Positions 10,564-23,806 are shown, counted from the first letter of the stretch. The stretch: 64,000 nt of DNA from Colletotrichum lupini (GCF_023278565.1 NC_064678.1:3472001-3536000); one strand, 5' to 3'. Notes: generated by a model not told the origin, from the sequence alone. Program-made: numbers and translations.

Positions 10564-12914
10564 GTAGGCCCTCGTTGTTTTGCTGATCGAGTACCCTCAC
10601 GGACTGTCGTTTCTTCTGTCTGTCTGTCCGTCTTCCTTTTATCGAGTCGCTGTCACCGAGAGAGCGATGGACACCAATGGATATCTGAAGAGAAGACACG
10701 GTCGGGGGACAGAGAGTAAACGACGGGCGTCCATGGTGTCTATATCTTTGAATGGATGCAATGACAGCAGGGCCTTATTGGGGTTTTGGACTATGGAAAC
10801 GGGACTAAGATGCGTGTTGCGCTCATTTCACACTTGGCTCTGCTTGGCGGTGATTTCCCCTTTTTCATGTGCCAATGTGGGAGTGTTGCGCGCTTACTTG
10901 GTGCGGTGGTGGTGGATCGCGTTGTCGTACGTCAGCCGGGACGAGCCAAGCTTCTTGGTGTTTTTGGCACGGATACACGTAGTGTAGATTCCTGGATCTG
11001 GTGCGCAGAAGGGAGTATCAAAAGAGACCCGCAGTCTCATATGTCTTCATTGGATCGAGGCTACAATGCTCTCTTTCAATAAGTTGAGACCTAACGTGAA
11101 AGAGTTGAAGAACATCACGGCTCCCTGCTGTGCGAAAGGATACATCATTGCTGGGGTTCAATACACTAGAAGCCTCAAGGCGAAATCGTACATCAACATA
11201 CGTCGTAAGAAATGTTCTAGGCCGTCTTAGAGGCTTGGTATCCGGACCGTCGCATTGGTACAAAACTCAAAACACAAAAAAGATTCCATGGTACGATTTG
11301 GACGAGCCATTGACTTCACTGATTGCCGAATTAGTCTTGCACTTGCAAACTACAATAACACCAGGTGAACTGGCCCTTTTTCACTGGCTTTTACATGGTC
11401 TTCTTGGTTTCTTGGCCTCTTCTTGGCTCCTGGTTGGCGTCTTGGTATCTAAATCAGAGAGGATATCCCGCTCGTCATCACGGTCTGCCGTCAATTACAG
11501 AGTCTCTGATTGGTTTGGGGGGGCAAACGAGGTTACTGCGATAAGCACGATAGGCTCTCTCTGTGTGTCGTGGAAAGCGCACAGGCCAAATGACGTATGC
11601 TGCCTTTCTGGTGTGGCTTTCTGTGGTGGTGCGGTGACAGAAGCCCAGACCTCTTCAAACTCCCACCTAAGCGTGCTGAGGCGCCAGCGACATTCAGGTC
11701 CACCCGCCGGGGCCTCCCGTTCTGCTCCCCCGGCATGTGCCGGAGCTTTTTGTCTGTGCCCCTCCCATCCTCCCACCATCTCACGGATGCGTTGCCGTAT
11801 AGTACGGAGGTCTTTAATCTACTGGATCAGGTAGAGGGGATATGTAGGATACATTTAGGTTGGTTGTTGGTTTTATCGCATAATGATCTCGTCTACTGAG
11901 GAGGGCGGTTATCAAACACTGAACTAGAGGTGACTTTCTCAAAATCAGTCCCCTCGTTTCGCCTGTGAGATTCCCCAGAATGCTCGCAATGTTGGTAAAT
12001 AGAGATAGCGTAGAGGGTTGCCAAACAATGCTTAGATGTATCCTTCTAGTTTTACGATTCTTTGAAGTCCATCAATTCATTCACACCTTGACCGGTGATC
12101 AAAGGTAGGCTTAATTGAAGCGCGCCTTCCTCTGGGTTCTGACCTTCAAGTATCTCTTATCAGGAGAAGGCCCATATAGCTTGTGTTCCACATCCACCAT
12201 CTCTGATCCTGCGCAATGTGGCAAAAGAATTGATGGAACGTGACTCCAAAGTCGACTCTAACACCGTCCAGTTGAATGGAGATCTAGGCATATCAACGCA
12301 CCTTTCAAAGGCCGTTCAGTTCCGGGGCCATCTCCGTGCCCGTACAATTATATTTGTGGGCCCCACCAGTCTCTCGTCATCGCATCACGGCGCCGTCCGG
12401 CACCGACTTCGGTCCCCCGAATGAGAAAAGAAAAAGAGCTATAGAGCCTTTTCTCTCCCACGCGACAAGACAAAAGATCATCCTGGCTCCTCTGGATATA
12501 GTTATCTCGAACCTCTTCTTTGATTTTTACCTCTACCATCTTCTCTCCATTTAAATTGTAGGACTGTAAGCCCGGTACTTCTTCACCTAGGACTGAGGTC
12601 CGTCCTACAAAGTGCCCCACTTCAGCCAGGAAGGGAGCCAAGCCATACCGCCTTACACGCAGGCAAGCAGGCAGGGCGAATTTACCCCGCCGTCCAGCGT
12701 GAGCCTCACCTCACCTCATCCCACCTCACTCGACCCATCACCAGCACCTCACACTCACTCACACTCACTCACACTCACTCACCCAACGCAGCCCAATCCC
12801 CAAGCACCACCACAAACATCTCAAACTCCCATGCCCCTACGAAGCAAATTAAACCTCGACCCCCAAACCAAAACCGCAAACACCACAACCTCAACCTCAA
12901 TCCCACCCGCCAAA
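10564..12914. other. Intergenic: divergent upstream regions of noxC and the HIU hydrolase gene
   Basis: Shared 2.35-kb region between genes transcribed away from each other. CT-rich blocks and the short tandem repeat at 12751 lie close to the plus-strand start. Open frames (11130-11834 and others) lack domains and look fortuitous. Confidence 0.55.
12751..12782. repeat. Tandem repeat, 10-bp unit ACACTCACTC x3
   Basis: Three perfect 10-bp copies in a C-rich leader about 130 bp upstream of the hydrolase start codon. Confidence 0.9.
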
Positions 12915-13397
12915 ATGGCCACCCAAACAAAAGACCGCATAACCTGCCACGTCCTAGACACATCAGCCGGAAAACCAGCCCGCAACGTCCGCGTCCAGCT
13001 CTCCACCACCATCCCCTCCCCTCACTCCTCCACCGTCACCTCCGGCTCCGCCTCTCCCAACACCACCACGCCCGGAGGCGTCCTCAGAGAATTCGAATCC
13101 ACCACAGACGAAGACGGCCGCGTCAAATCCTGGCTGCCCTTCTCCTCCGCCACCTCGTCCGGCGAGGTCCCCGTCTACACCCTCGACGACGTCCTCGGCG
13201 AGATCGAGGCCGCCTCCGCCTCCGCGGCGACGTCCTCCCGCTGGACTCTCAAGTTCGACACGGCGTCCTACTTTGGCGGCGAGGACGAGACCTTCTTCCC
13301 CGAGGCCGTGGTGGTTTTCACGGTGAAGAGGGGCCAGCATTATCACGTTCCGCTGCTGTTGAGCCCGTATAGCTATACCACCTACCGGGGCAGCTAA
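12915..13397 (+). CDS. 5-hydroxyisourate hydrolase (transthyretin-like), 160 aa
   Basis: Second enzyme of uricase-dependent urate breakdown: hydrolyses 5-hydroxyisourate to OHCU on the way to allantoin. The fold starts at RITCHVLDTSAGKPA (residues 8-22, catalytic His12). It continues with DEDGRVKSW (conserved Arg) and YHVPLLLSPYSYTTYRGS, ending in the diagnostic C-terminal YRGS (157-160). A fungal Ser/Thr/Pro-rich loop (about 30-55) lengthens it compared with bacterial enzymes of about 115 residues. I chose the ATG at 12915 (CAAAATGG context) because the fold begins just after it; the frame is open upstream to an ATG at 12831, which would add 28 low-complexity residues. No peroxisomal PTS1 is seen at the C-terminus. 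Confidence 0.9.
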   Translation: MATQTKDRITCHVLDTSAGKPARNVRVQLSTTIPSPHSSTVTSGSASPNTTTPGGVLREFESTTDEDGRVKSWLPFSSATSSGEVPVYTLDDVLGEIEAASASAATSSRWTLKFDTASYFGGEDETFFPEAVVVFTVKRGQHYHVPLLLSPYSYTTYRGS

Positions 13398-14082
13398 GCT
13401 CGGATGTCAAGTTGTGATAGGGGGATGATGTCGGATTCCGCGGGGGAATGAGGTGAGCTGGTTTTGTGGCTGAGAGCGGGATGGTTTCCACGTGGATAGA
13501 GAATCGAGCTGTGCGATGGCCGGTGTCTGGTGGTAAATCCCACATACCGTGGGTCTGGACCATGGACCTCTTACTTTGGGAATACCTCAAGAACCAGAGC
13601 AGCTCGCGTCCAACACATTACCAAAGCCACTAAGAGGGATCGTTAATCACGTTGAAAGGGCAGAAGAAAGGACCAAGTGAATAGTGCAAGAAACTTGCAA
13701 CTAAACGATAGAATTACTATGTTTTAACGATAGTCTGTTCACCGTCGTAGGTTATTGTCCCTCGTGATGCACATTTCCACCCGTCAGGATCGTCTGTGAA
13801 GGTGAAAATTCAGAGGACCAATATCCTCTATGACGATGGCCTAGTGTTGTACCATCCCTATACTCCGTGTCCAATCCCATTCCCAAAATCAAAATTCCAA
13901 GCCCGCCTTTGGTTGTGCCCAACCCCATGTTGCAGGTCAAAAGAAAACTCCGCGCTTGCGCTGTGGTGTGTCTGTTTTACAAATTCTTTTCGGCCGTTTT
14001 AATCGTGTGCGCGGTACATCGGGTCGATAGTTCGCCGCCTAGTTTCGTGATTCCTCACTTTCGTATCGCAGATGTTGTGAGT
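13398..14082. other. Intergenic between convergent genes
   Basis: 3' flanks of the hydrolase (+) and the small unknown gene (-). No coding signal. Confidence 0.6.
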
Positions 14083-14605
14083 CTACGGCTTCTTCCAGCC
14101 AAGCTTTCTAAACAGGCTGCCTTTGCGTCCGTTGCTCTGAGCCGACGTGACGGGCGAAAGGTCGCCACCGCTGTGGGAAAGCATACTCTCGGCATCGTCT
14201 CTGCTCATGCGTCCCGCGGCCGGCAAACTAGACTGGCTGGTGTTGGACGGGACGTCTGCTTCGAGGATGGCGGCTTCGGCTTCGGCTAGGGCTTCGCTGC
14301 TGTAGAGTGCCTCCATTTGAGGAGTGATGCGTCCATGGCTGATGGTGCGTCTATGCTTTTGCAGGAAAGAACGTTGTGTACGGGCTCGATTTCCAGCGAG
14401 ATCCTCCTGCGAGATGACTGCGTTGGGCGAAAGGTTGGCGTCGGGATGCGGGAGCGTAGTGTTGCGTTCTATATTGCTTAGTAAATGGACCATAGATTTT
14501 GCGCCTCATTCCAAGAAACTTACCTCCGTTGAAAGGCTCAGGGAAGCCAGTGTCTCGAAGACTAGCCTGGCTCTTGGTCGACGGACTTCGTGGTGTGTTG
14601 GTCAT
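14083..14605 (-). CDS. Hypothetical small protein, 155 aa
   Basis: Two exons (14524-14605 and 14083-14468) with a 55-bp intron that has a perfect GTAAGT donor, a TTACTAAGC branch-like motif and a TATAG acceptor; a GAA codon is split across it. The frame is continuous from ATG to TAG. The middle (about residues 50-75: RARTQRSFLQKHRRTISHGR then ITPQMEALY) is basic and looks conserved in style; an Ala/Glu-rich helix follows (EALAEAEAAILEAD). The C-terminus ends in a basic patch (SLFRKLGWKKP). There is no signal peptide or transmembrane segment. I do not recognise the family and assign no function. Confidence 0.65.
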
Positions 14606-17600
14606 TGTGTGAGGCTCTGCACGAAGATACGATCTTAGTTTATTGTGGGGGAACCGATGGTGGAAGATCGACGGTAATAAAGTGGCGGAAGGTCAGGTAG
14701 CGGTCACAGCGGGGAGTTTTTTGGGGCCAGTATTCAGTGGAATAAAAGCGTTGGAAGGGTGGTGGTAAATAAGATGGGTAGAGTCCCGGGGGGGAAATAG
14801 TAGACCGCAGGTGGGTGAGAGAGGCTGCTCCCTTTGTTGAGGGTAGGTAACAGAAAACTGTTGCAGAATAACTGGAATTCTGGATAATAGAGAGGAAGGA
14901 ACAAAGAAGTTTCGGGAGATAGAAAGGTGAGAGGAAAATAGAACAGGGCGAGACGCCGTCGGGATTTCTTTGCTGAGGCAGTTCGGTGATGAGTGTTGCC
15001 GTTTGATCCTTTAGCGTCTTGGGCAATTACGAATCCCCTCCCGAATAAGACGAGACCAGTTAATGAGACCGGAACGGCAAGGTCAGGAACGAGACGAGAG
15101 CAGCAGCAGCAGTAGCAGTTATGAGCAAATGAGAATGCGAGACTCCGCACCGGTAATCCGCCTCTGGGCGTTCTCTTTTCGCTCAATAGTGTGAATGGAA
15201 CACAGTAGCTGGAACTAACCGCGGGAATGGGGCTTCAGATGGGGAGGGGTGGGATAGTCACGGTATTTAGAGCAGGTTGCAGTCAGAAGAAGAGTGGCCA
15301 CTGGCCTATGCTTTTTTGGCTCTTCTTGTTTTGCCGCATCTGGAAACACGTAACCGTCTTTCCGCCTCTTGGATTTCCTGTGCACGGCGGGTAACGAATG
15401 GCCCCGGTGTAGGAGACTTGGAGGGGATCCCTACGAGGTCTGACTTGCGTGCCCTGGTGTTTCTTGTTCGCTCTCGCTCCATCGCTGGGTGCTGCGCTGT
15501 TCGTTTGCTCGGGCTCGGCCTTCCGCTTGCAAAGGCACAGTCGAGCGCAGCAGCAGCGATGAGATGACTGGGCCGCAGCAAAGCACAGCAATGCCAGCCA
15601 GTGACTAGGGGTGGCAGGGTAGTACGGCACGAGAGGCGGGGAAGAGCTAACAAATGTTCGAGGACATGCAGCCTTAGACATAGAAAGAAACGCAGAAGCC
15701 GGAGCACTAAACTCGCTCAGAGACACACATACCAGCGGTGAAGTTTGGACGGATACTTTTGGCTGGTTGTTTTGCTTGGTCTGCAGAAACACTTGAGCAG
15801 CAACTTGCAGTAGCCAGCAGCTTATAGCCAGCCAGCAGCAGCCTGGGATGACCTGCATGAGAGACTCGGGCACACCATGCGCACATGGAACTCATGACGA
15901 TTGGTGTTTGGCAGTGTCATGTTCCGAACTCTGATGGTGCCACACCATTCGCAGGCTTTCATGGAAAGTTGCCGAGAAAAAAGAGTCCCAACAAAAAAAA
16001 AACACTAACAAGTGGTGCAAGTGAAGAGAAATGTAGAGTGGCCTGAAGGTGGAGGAGCCTCCGTTCTGCGAGAGAGAGCACGGGAATCCCGGCGGCGGAG
16101 GACAGTTTCCTCTCTTGAGCATCGTGGAATGACGAGTGGACGACAAGGGTTCCGAGCAAACGGAAGAGGGGACTGAGTGGGTTGAGAAAATGGAAAGAAA
16201 AGAACAGGCGAGGAATGGAGATTGGTGTGCTTGGGGGACGGACAAGAAACTGAGAGACATGGCAAACATGGGAAAATGGCATGGCTTACCTTGGGCGACG
16301 AAGGCCATTGGTGCGATGTGTGCCGGTATTCCGCTCGGTTGAGAGCCAGAGCGTCAGCGGTGGAACCCTCTTGAGGAATAATCCTGTCTTGGGTAGGCGG
16401 TAGGATAGGCGGGGAGTCTGGGCAAGACAGCGCAGCGCAGCGGGACGGAGAGTTGAATCCGTGTTAACCAAGCGCTCAGCTGTCTGTGGTATGTTCTGGG
16501 CGGGTTGACTGGATGTCCCAATGATATTGCGTTTGCGTCGAGTGGCAGAATCGGAATGACGAAGACGTCGAGGGGTCCAAAGAGGTCTCCACTGAACAAG
16601 CGCGCGGTAGGGGACACAAGCTGGGTTTTGTGCCGAAGATGATGGTGAAGAAGAAACTGAAGACGCTGAGTACGAATTCTTGACAAAGAGTATCTTCTTG
16701 GCCCAAGCTGTTGTCGTCGAGAGTCGAAGCTGAAACGGCTTTGCGGGGTTAGGTAGAATGGGTGTGGGAAGGTATTCGCAGGTTGCAAGGTTCGAGAATA
16801 GGTGAGAAGCTTGGATGTTGCGGAATGTCGAGTCGAGGAGGTGTGTCTTGTCAGAGAAGAAGATACGACAATCTCAGAAAAGTATATTTTTCAAGTTTTG
16901 AGGCGGGGATCTCGAGTCAAAATGTTGTGGTTTGCGTTGACTGTTGACGTGCGGTTCGTTATGCTGAAAGTGGGGAGGAGTGATGACATTCAAGTACAGA
17001 TAGAAGTTCAAGGAAGGTGCGGTGCAAGTGGTGGTCAAGGTTGTTCTTTCCAAAGTTACGATGCGAACCGTGGACTGTGTCAACCTCGCGGGCAGGCGGC
17101 ATCCCCGTTGTTTATATCGTCTAGTGCTATTGCCCTCCCTCACTTGGACGGGAGTGACTTGGAGAGAAAGTTGGAAGGCCGCGACCGGTGAGGTCAGTTT
17201 TGTCAATCACTCTACTACCATGTTGCATGTCTGAGTGCAGAGGAAGGGATTAGTTGACAGTGATTGACACCAGTGACCGAATTGATCACCGGCGTAGCAT
17301 CTCAAAGGGGCGGCCCCCCGCCAGGTGTACCCGGCCGGTCGGTCATATCCGTCCCACGGGCTTGAAGAGGTACCCAGCCGCGCCTTTCCCAACCGGGAAA
17401 AGACTTCCAGGGTTTAACGCCATTTAGCACCTCGTAGTCGCTGTCCCAAAACCGCGATCCCCATCACATCGCAATATGGCACCTGTCCGGCAATTGTCTG
17501 TGACTTTTTTTTCTTTCTGTTGGTGTTGTTGTTGATGATTCTTTTCGAGCTATCGCCCGTGTGTTATTCTCATCCACCAGGCTCTGACAATTCTCATGGG

Positions 17601-20266
17601 TGTCGACTCATGACGTGCCCCAGCCTCTAGTAAGCAAGATGGAATAAAAAGCTTTCTTGCTACTGGCCCCAGTCAACTGCCACGATTGGCGTTAGGGACT
17701 CACTACTCGTGCAACACCAGAAACCTGTCCAGACGCAGCTGTCATCAAGAATCAAAGCAAGAGAACCAGGAAGTGGTGAAGGCTGTTTTTGAGGGAACCC
17801 AAACATCTCCCTTCAAGGCTCACCGTCTCCATACTTCATCAACCGCAACCGAGAGTATCCGGGTTAATCGTCACCGTCCCCAGTGTCACCTCGTTTCCCA
17901 CATCAATTAGCGTTCCGACGATCCAGCGATGCCAATCAAACCCCACGGTTGGGCGCTCACCCGATGTCTCGGTGTCTCATTGCCGGCTCCCTCACTGGCC
18001 TCCAGGGAGACGACTGACTCTTTTACTCACTAACGTAATCATCTCACTACTACTGCAAAGCAACATCGTGAGGCCAGCAAACAAGACACAGCTCCCCGTG
18101 ACTTGTTGCTGACCGGCACACGGCACACGGCAGACCATGAGGTTAGCTAGCAATACTAACTTCAAGACTGACAAGTCGTGGACTTCCCAAGCCTCAACCG
18201 TCCACGTTTGTACTAGCTCTTGGCGCCGAGCTTGGCAAGCGGCGCAAGCCTACCCTACCCCGGCTCAGCCCAACGCGCAGCGTCGCAGAGCCTAGAGGGG
18301 GACCGCACTCTAAATCCAACTATGCTTAGAACTCTCATTTACCGCTCCCTTGCCCACAAAGCTGTATCGGTACTAGGCGATGAAGAGTCCCCTAGTGTGT
18401 AAGTGTATGTACACTACTCCGTACTCCGTAGAGATCGGGCACGTCTTATTTGAGGCCTTATTCATTCCAACCGGAAAGTCTGTTGGCCCGCGGGTGCCAT
18501 GTCCCATGGAAGAACAACAAGAACCCTTTTCTTGCCTTTTCTCCATGGGCCACCGTTGCTGGTATCCACTCCAATGGGCACCCTTTCTTGCGCCTTCTTC
18601 TCTCAGCTGGAAAGGGGACCAGCAGTGTCCCACAGCCAGGCAGTTTTCCCTCTCTCTCGCTGAAATCATTCGTAAGCATCCCTACCCCTTCTGCGCCTAC
18701 TATAGGCTATACTCCATTGGGACAGATCCCATCACTGTTGAGGACCGGAAGACAACTGCGGCGATGCGGCGGGCGGAGGTGGGGTACCTAGGTGTTCTAC
18801 ATTCTGCATTCTCCCACCGGAAGGGACCCTGACGACCTGAACAAAATGGGTGGAGCAGGCGCCTTGCCCGTGATTGGCCAAAGCGTAAACCACCCCGCGC
18901 CACACATCGAGTGGATATCTGGAAGCTGCGCAGTGATTCGTTCTCAGCCACAGTTGGGGACCATTCCGCGTTACGCGGCCTCCGATCTTGCTGTTTCTGG
19001 AAAATGTGAAGAGTTCAAGTTTCTTATCCAAGTTTCTGCCCACCAACCAAACGCTATGAAATACATTCGTCAAGGAGAGCCACAGGCTTCTCGGCGTTCC
19101 GTCACTGGAGACCTTCCAAGCCTCTCCCAGGCGCCGAACACCCGAGCCGGAGACCGTCTTCCCATTCTCCACTACGCCGCCACTCCAGTCATGAATCTCC
19201 CAGCAGGACAAGCTCTTCAAATGTCTCCAGCCAGCAGGCCCCACCCCGTGGTCATTCAACTCCACAACGCACACGAATCCCGTCGCCGCCGCCGTCACCG
19301 TTTGCCCGTTGCGAATCCCGCTGACCCTCGGCTTGATTTCAATCTCTGATTGCTACCAATTCCGTGAACCGAATGCTACTGTGTTACCGGAAAACCTGGG
19401 GAAAAGGAAAGGTTTTCAGGCTATTTGGCATTCTGGCAATCTGGTCCGCTGAATGGCATGTTTCTCACGGTTCGTGCGCAGTTCATGACGGCGAAAACGT
19501 GAAAGACAACGTGTAGATCACGGCCCAACATCCCACGAACCCAAACCTCAGTGACGGGCTCAACTGGAACGTTGACGTCTCTCGTTCCGTTCCCAATCTT
19601 ATCGTGCCCGGGAGTGTCCTATCTGCGCATGTCTCTTCTCCCAGGCATGATCTAGCATTCCCTACGCCCACAGCCATCCCATTAATCAATTGCGTTCCTG
19701 AGATGTCCACTTTTTCTTAACCACGACAAGCTACTGAGACAGATATCAAATAACCTCAGGTAGCGTTCCTTGTAACAAGAGCTGAGTTGAGCTGAGGCCG
19801 ACCCGTTCTAGACCATGTTTGGATATCCTAGGTTGAATGAGGAAAGCTCGTGAACGATACAGTTCGGATGGCTTGACTCCCGTCGGGCAGTCATCTCTAG
19901 TACTCTACGCACCGACACGGTACTCTTGACCACTGCAGTCTGAGAGAGAGGGCTCATTTTCGTCGTTCTCTCTGCTCTCGCTGCCCAGCCATCAAGCTTT
20001 AGCTTCTGGGCGTCTGCACGTGCGAAGAATAACCTGCAGCTGCGATTTGAAATGTTTGCTGTGCGCTCCCCTCGTACTTGGCTTAGTCTTCTTTCCCCGG
20101 CTTCGCCATATGCCGAGAAGCGCGCTAGGCGAGTCCAGACTATGCTTTGAAGTGAGGACATCGTACCTTGATCTCACAGAACGCATGAACAATCGCCTAC
20201 ACTTTTATTCATCTCGATAAAACACCGTAGTCAACTAGGCTTCCTCCACAATCATGCTGAGGCTTA
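14606..20266. other. Gene-free stretch of 5.6 kb
   Basis: Upstream of the small 155-aa gene and downstream of the NLR. I tried both strands. Open frames of up to 196 codons (15283-15873 -, 18792-19349 +, 18732-19298 -) have no domain, no plausible splice partners and biased, low-complexity composition. CT-rich runs on the minus strand within the first kb (14640-15100) suit a long 5' leader of the 155-aa gene. No transposon ends or terminal repeats were recognised. Confidence 0.5.
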
Positions 20267-23200
20267 CTAACTGTCAAGCAGCCGTTTCAATATCTCCGCG
20301 GCGACTGTGTCATGACCTTTTCTCACGGCCACCATGTAGGCTGTCTCACCGTTTCTGTCGCTCAAGTCTAAGATGTAGCCAATTTCGTCTCTTTCACAAG
20401 GCTCGCAAAGAGTTTCTACCATAGAAGCCAATCCATGATACGCAGCGATATGTAAAGCGTACTGGCCATACATGTCGGGTTGGCAAAGCAAACGACGGCG
20501 ATCAACTCCTGGGTGGTTGAGAAGTATCTTCGCAATCGTCACATCATTGTAGCCGACTGCTGTATTCAAAGGTGACTTGAAGGTCCTCGCGGCACACACA
20601 TCCACTTTGGCGCCCAGATCCAGCAAGGCTTTGACCATGTCCACCGAACCCGATCGAACAGCTTGACACAATGGCGTTGTGTTGATCTCGCCACCTCTGA
20701 AGTTGACGTCGCAGTTCAACTGTCGGACAAGATATTGGACGGTCTGTACCCTGTTGTGCTCAGCAGCTTGAAGCAATGCACATCCTAAACCAAGCATGCT
20801 TTCTTGCTCCCTAAGAGCCGTTGTTGTACCATAACAGAGAGTACACCCTTGATGCACGACTAGAAGCTGAGTGCACCCCTCAGCGGCCAGCAGACATATG
20901 AGTCGCTCCTCGTAGGTTATCGATCCACAGCCACGGAATTTGCCCATGTTACTGCGCCGGATCATGTTTTCTCGAGATGATAGAACGATGTTCTTGGTGA
21001 TCGCGTTGCACTTTTTGAGAAAGCCTGGAAAGATGGACTGCTTCGCATTTATACGCTCACCACTGTTGCGGGCATGTTCCATCCAAAAAGACATAACGTA
21101 TTGGTGTAGCTTCAGTGCTGGTTGGGCCAATGTGTCGTGTTCCAGGTATCGGACACAAAGCTCGAACACACGATAATGACACATTATTTTGTTGGTTGTC
21201 GGGTCTTGGGCAGCCGGGTCGAAATATTTCAGCCCGCAATGGTCTACCAAAAGTCGATGGATCGACGTATGCGCAAACTGCACGATACTCGGCCCAGGTG
21301 TTTCCTGAGAACCGGGTCGGATGACCTCAACGAGGCCTCTCGACCACGTTCGGATACATGCGGCAAAGTCCAATGTTTTGAAGTGTTCCAGCTGTGACTG
21401 CCACGTATCTGGGTAAATGAGTATTGAGACAGCTTCCATCACTTCTTGAAGTGACAGAGCCTCCTTGGCGAAAGCTATGAGTTGGAGGAGAAAATAGCTC
21501 TCTTCCCGCATGGCGTCGTCGGATTTTCTGGCAAGCCTTTCGAGGATCTCATCGTACAATGCCTTCAGCTCCTTCGGGATTTTCTGGATTCTTTTCAGAA
21601 TATTTTCGGTGGTGGCAAAGTCTACTGTAGGCCAGTTGTCTAGATCCCAGACGACCAAAACAAGCCACATGAAGTTGTGATTAGCCTTCATACTGAGGTT
21701 CTCAATGAGAACCCGGCGACGTTTATCTTTCATGTGACGTCCCCCAATAGTCTTTTCAAGGTAACGGCCGATATCTTCGTTATTGTAACTCTCCATTTCG
21801 ATCACAGATCCTCTCGAGATTGGGGAGAAACGAGGGCGTGTTGACGAACAGATTTTGAGAGGTATGCCGTGATGAACGAGGTTTTCGAAGAATTCGAACC
21901 CTGAAGAATGTTTGCGATCGTTATCATCCCATTCGTCGAGAGCATCGAGGAAAATAAAGATCTTCCGCACGGCAGCATTGCCCCCTTGTGGGGAAGTGAC
22001 TTCCAGAAATAGCCTTTTCAACTTGTTTTGCAGCTCAAACTGAGTCCACGAGTGGCCTGGCATCTTCCATGCCCTAAGGAAGTCCTTGAGAAGATGTGTA
22101 GGAAGGCATTCGGACCGAGTGATTGCATGATACAAAAGTGTCCGATACATGCCTACGCCTGAGCTGCAAAATGGTTGTCTGTCACGAGACTTCGCCTCGA
22201 AAAAGAAATTCAGAGTCAGCCGACTATCGGGTTGCTCTTTGCGTTGCTCACAATACCGAACAGCCTTTTTCATGAGGACCGATTTTCCTGAGCCAAGGTT
22301 TCCTTCAACTGATAGGAACGAGTGGTCCTTGTCTGGGACTTCCCAATCCATGAACTGGGAGGTCCGGAATAGCCAACAATCTGGGAGGCTATGCTGATCA
22401 TTTGAAAACACTTCGTCATAACGTCTTCTTAGTTCTGGAAAGCCTGATACCAAGATATCCAAACAATCTGCGGCAAATCAGACGTCCAGTCACGATGATA
22501 AAGCATTCAATGTAACTAACCGCGCCGGAGCTGCTCCCCTTTTTCTGTCAGTCGCTCCTGCTCCATGTCCATTCGATTCTGCACTATCTACTATCAGCAG
22601 GCCGCTTCCGCGTCTACCTTGAGCCTCAGAGTCTACGTACAGTCGCGATTTCCCTCCTTGGTCGTTGGTTCTGCCGATGGAGCGCGCAACTCTTGGAGGT
22701 CAGCGAGCGCTTTCGCTTCCTCAGCCAATCTCAACCTCGCAGCAACAGCAGCAGCACATAGCTTTGATATACCAAACATGACCTTCTTGCAATCACTAGC
22801 CTCTTCGTTGTCAAACTTGCATAGCGCCGAATGATCCTTGCCCGCAAGAGAGATAGGCGTTTCCTGACTGCTTGGAAGACCCAACACGGCCGACTTTTTG
22901 TCGACGACCTGAAAATTACGGGATTAGCCAATTTGACATTTTCTAGAAGAGGCATACATACTAGCCCAGTCATGTTCTCGGGCGGAATAGTCTCATAATA
23001 GCTCAACACGTGGAACTTTTCCAGGCCATGTCTAAAGTCATCTCTTATGACGTCGGCAAAAAGAGAATTCCTTTTCAGCGCTTCCATGAAGCTTGGTTGA
23101 GGGTTGCGAAGAACTACACTGAAAACATTGGCAACAACTGAAGCGAGTGAAGCGAGTTTACTGCCATTGTGAGGTGTCCCAAAGAATGCCATGCCGTATG

Positions 23201-23806
23201 TTGCGTCGTAGATTGCCTTGTATCTTTCGTTCTGTCTCGCTTCCGTCATAGCCTCAAGCCATCAACCGTCAGCATTCCACTATTCATTCCGTTGGCTTGC
23301 GCTTGTGACATTGACTTACTCTCTTCACCACTATTCCCCCAAGACTGTGGCACACGAATATGAGCGGTCGATCAGGTTCGGCCTAAATATCATCAGCAAA
23401 GTCATGACTCACTGACTAATATAAGGAATGGTTGATGCAATACATCGCGTTCCATAATTAAGAACTCCAGCAAACTAACAACCCATTCTTGTATACCCTC
23501 ACGCGACTTGCGGAAGGCAGGGATGGCATCGTAGCCATACATCATGATGCGGGCTTGGGGCATTTTTGAAGGGAGGAAGTCCTTCAACCACATCTTGCCA
23601 CCACTGGTCCATGCCTCGGAGCTGTGATCCTCCGCACCCGAAAGATTTAGTCCGTGGACAGCGACGATACTATATTGTGAAAACATTGCGTTAGCTGATG
23701 GTTCATAACGCGGAGCTGGCAAAGCATACTCGACATTGGGCTTGATGGGGGCCTTGGGATAGGCAATGACGCTCAAGAAGTTCAGTTCCTTGTCACTTGA
23801 AGACAT
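20267..23806 (-). CDS. NLR-type STAND protein: SesB-like alpha/beta hydrolase - NACHT - ankyrin, 1082 aa
   Basis: Six exons: 23444-23806, 23320-23382, 22962-23252, 22641-22908, 22521-22583, 20267-22467. All five introns (53-66 bp) are GT-AG and the joined frame is open. Residues 1-200: alpha/beta-hydrolase of the kind found in fungal SesB/NLR proteins, with VAVHGLN, the nucleophile elbow CHSLGG (Ser134) and FFGTPHNGS (165-173). After a linker (about 300-350) the NACHT domain follows: Walker A GNLGSGKS (405-412) and Walker B region IFIFLDALDEWD (519-530). Residues about 910-1082 form ankyrin repeats (TPLCQAVRSGSVDMVKALLD, YALHIAAYHG, ETAYMVAVRKGHDTVA). Such proteins are thought to sense non-self through the repeats, oligomerise through NACHT and trigger an N-terminal effector, in incompatibility or immunity. 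All signature residues are intact. The ligand is unknown. Confidence 0.88.

Noticed and set aside
11130..11834. 234-codon plus-strand frame in the noxC upstream region
   Set aside because: Low-complexity and CT-rich origin, no recognisable motif or splice support.
12831..12914. Upstream ATG extending the 5-hydroxyisourate hydrolase by 28 residues
   Set aside because: The extension is low-complexity Thr/Pro/Lys without targeting features; the inner ATG has better context and directly precedes the fold.
18792..19349. 185-codon plus-strand frame, with a 188-codon frame opposite it
   Set aside because: Overlapping frames of similar length on both strands and no motif suggest chance.
23383..23412. 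30-bp GTGAGT...TAG intron in the NLR gene
   Set aside because: Too short for fungal splicing; the 61-bp intron starting at GTATTG (23443) restores the conserved ERDAEPDRPLIFVCHSLGG sequence.
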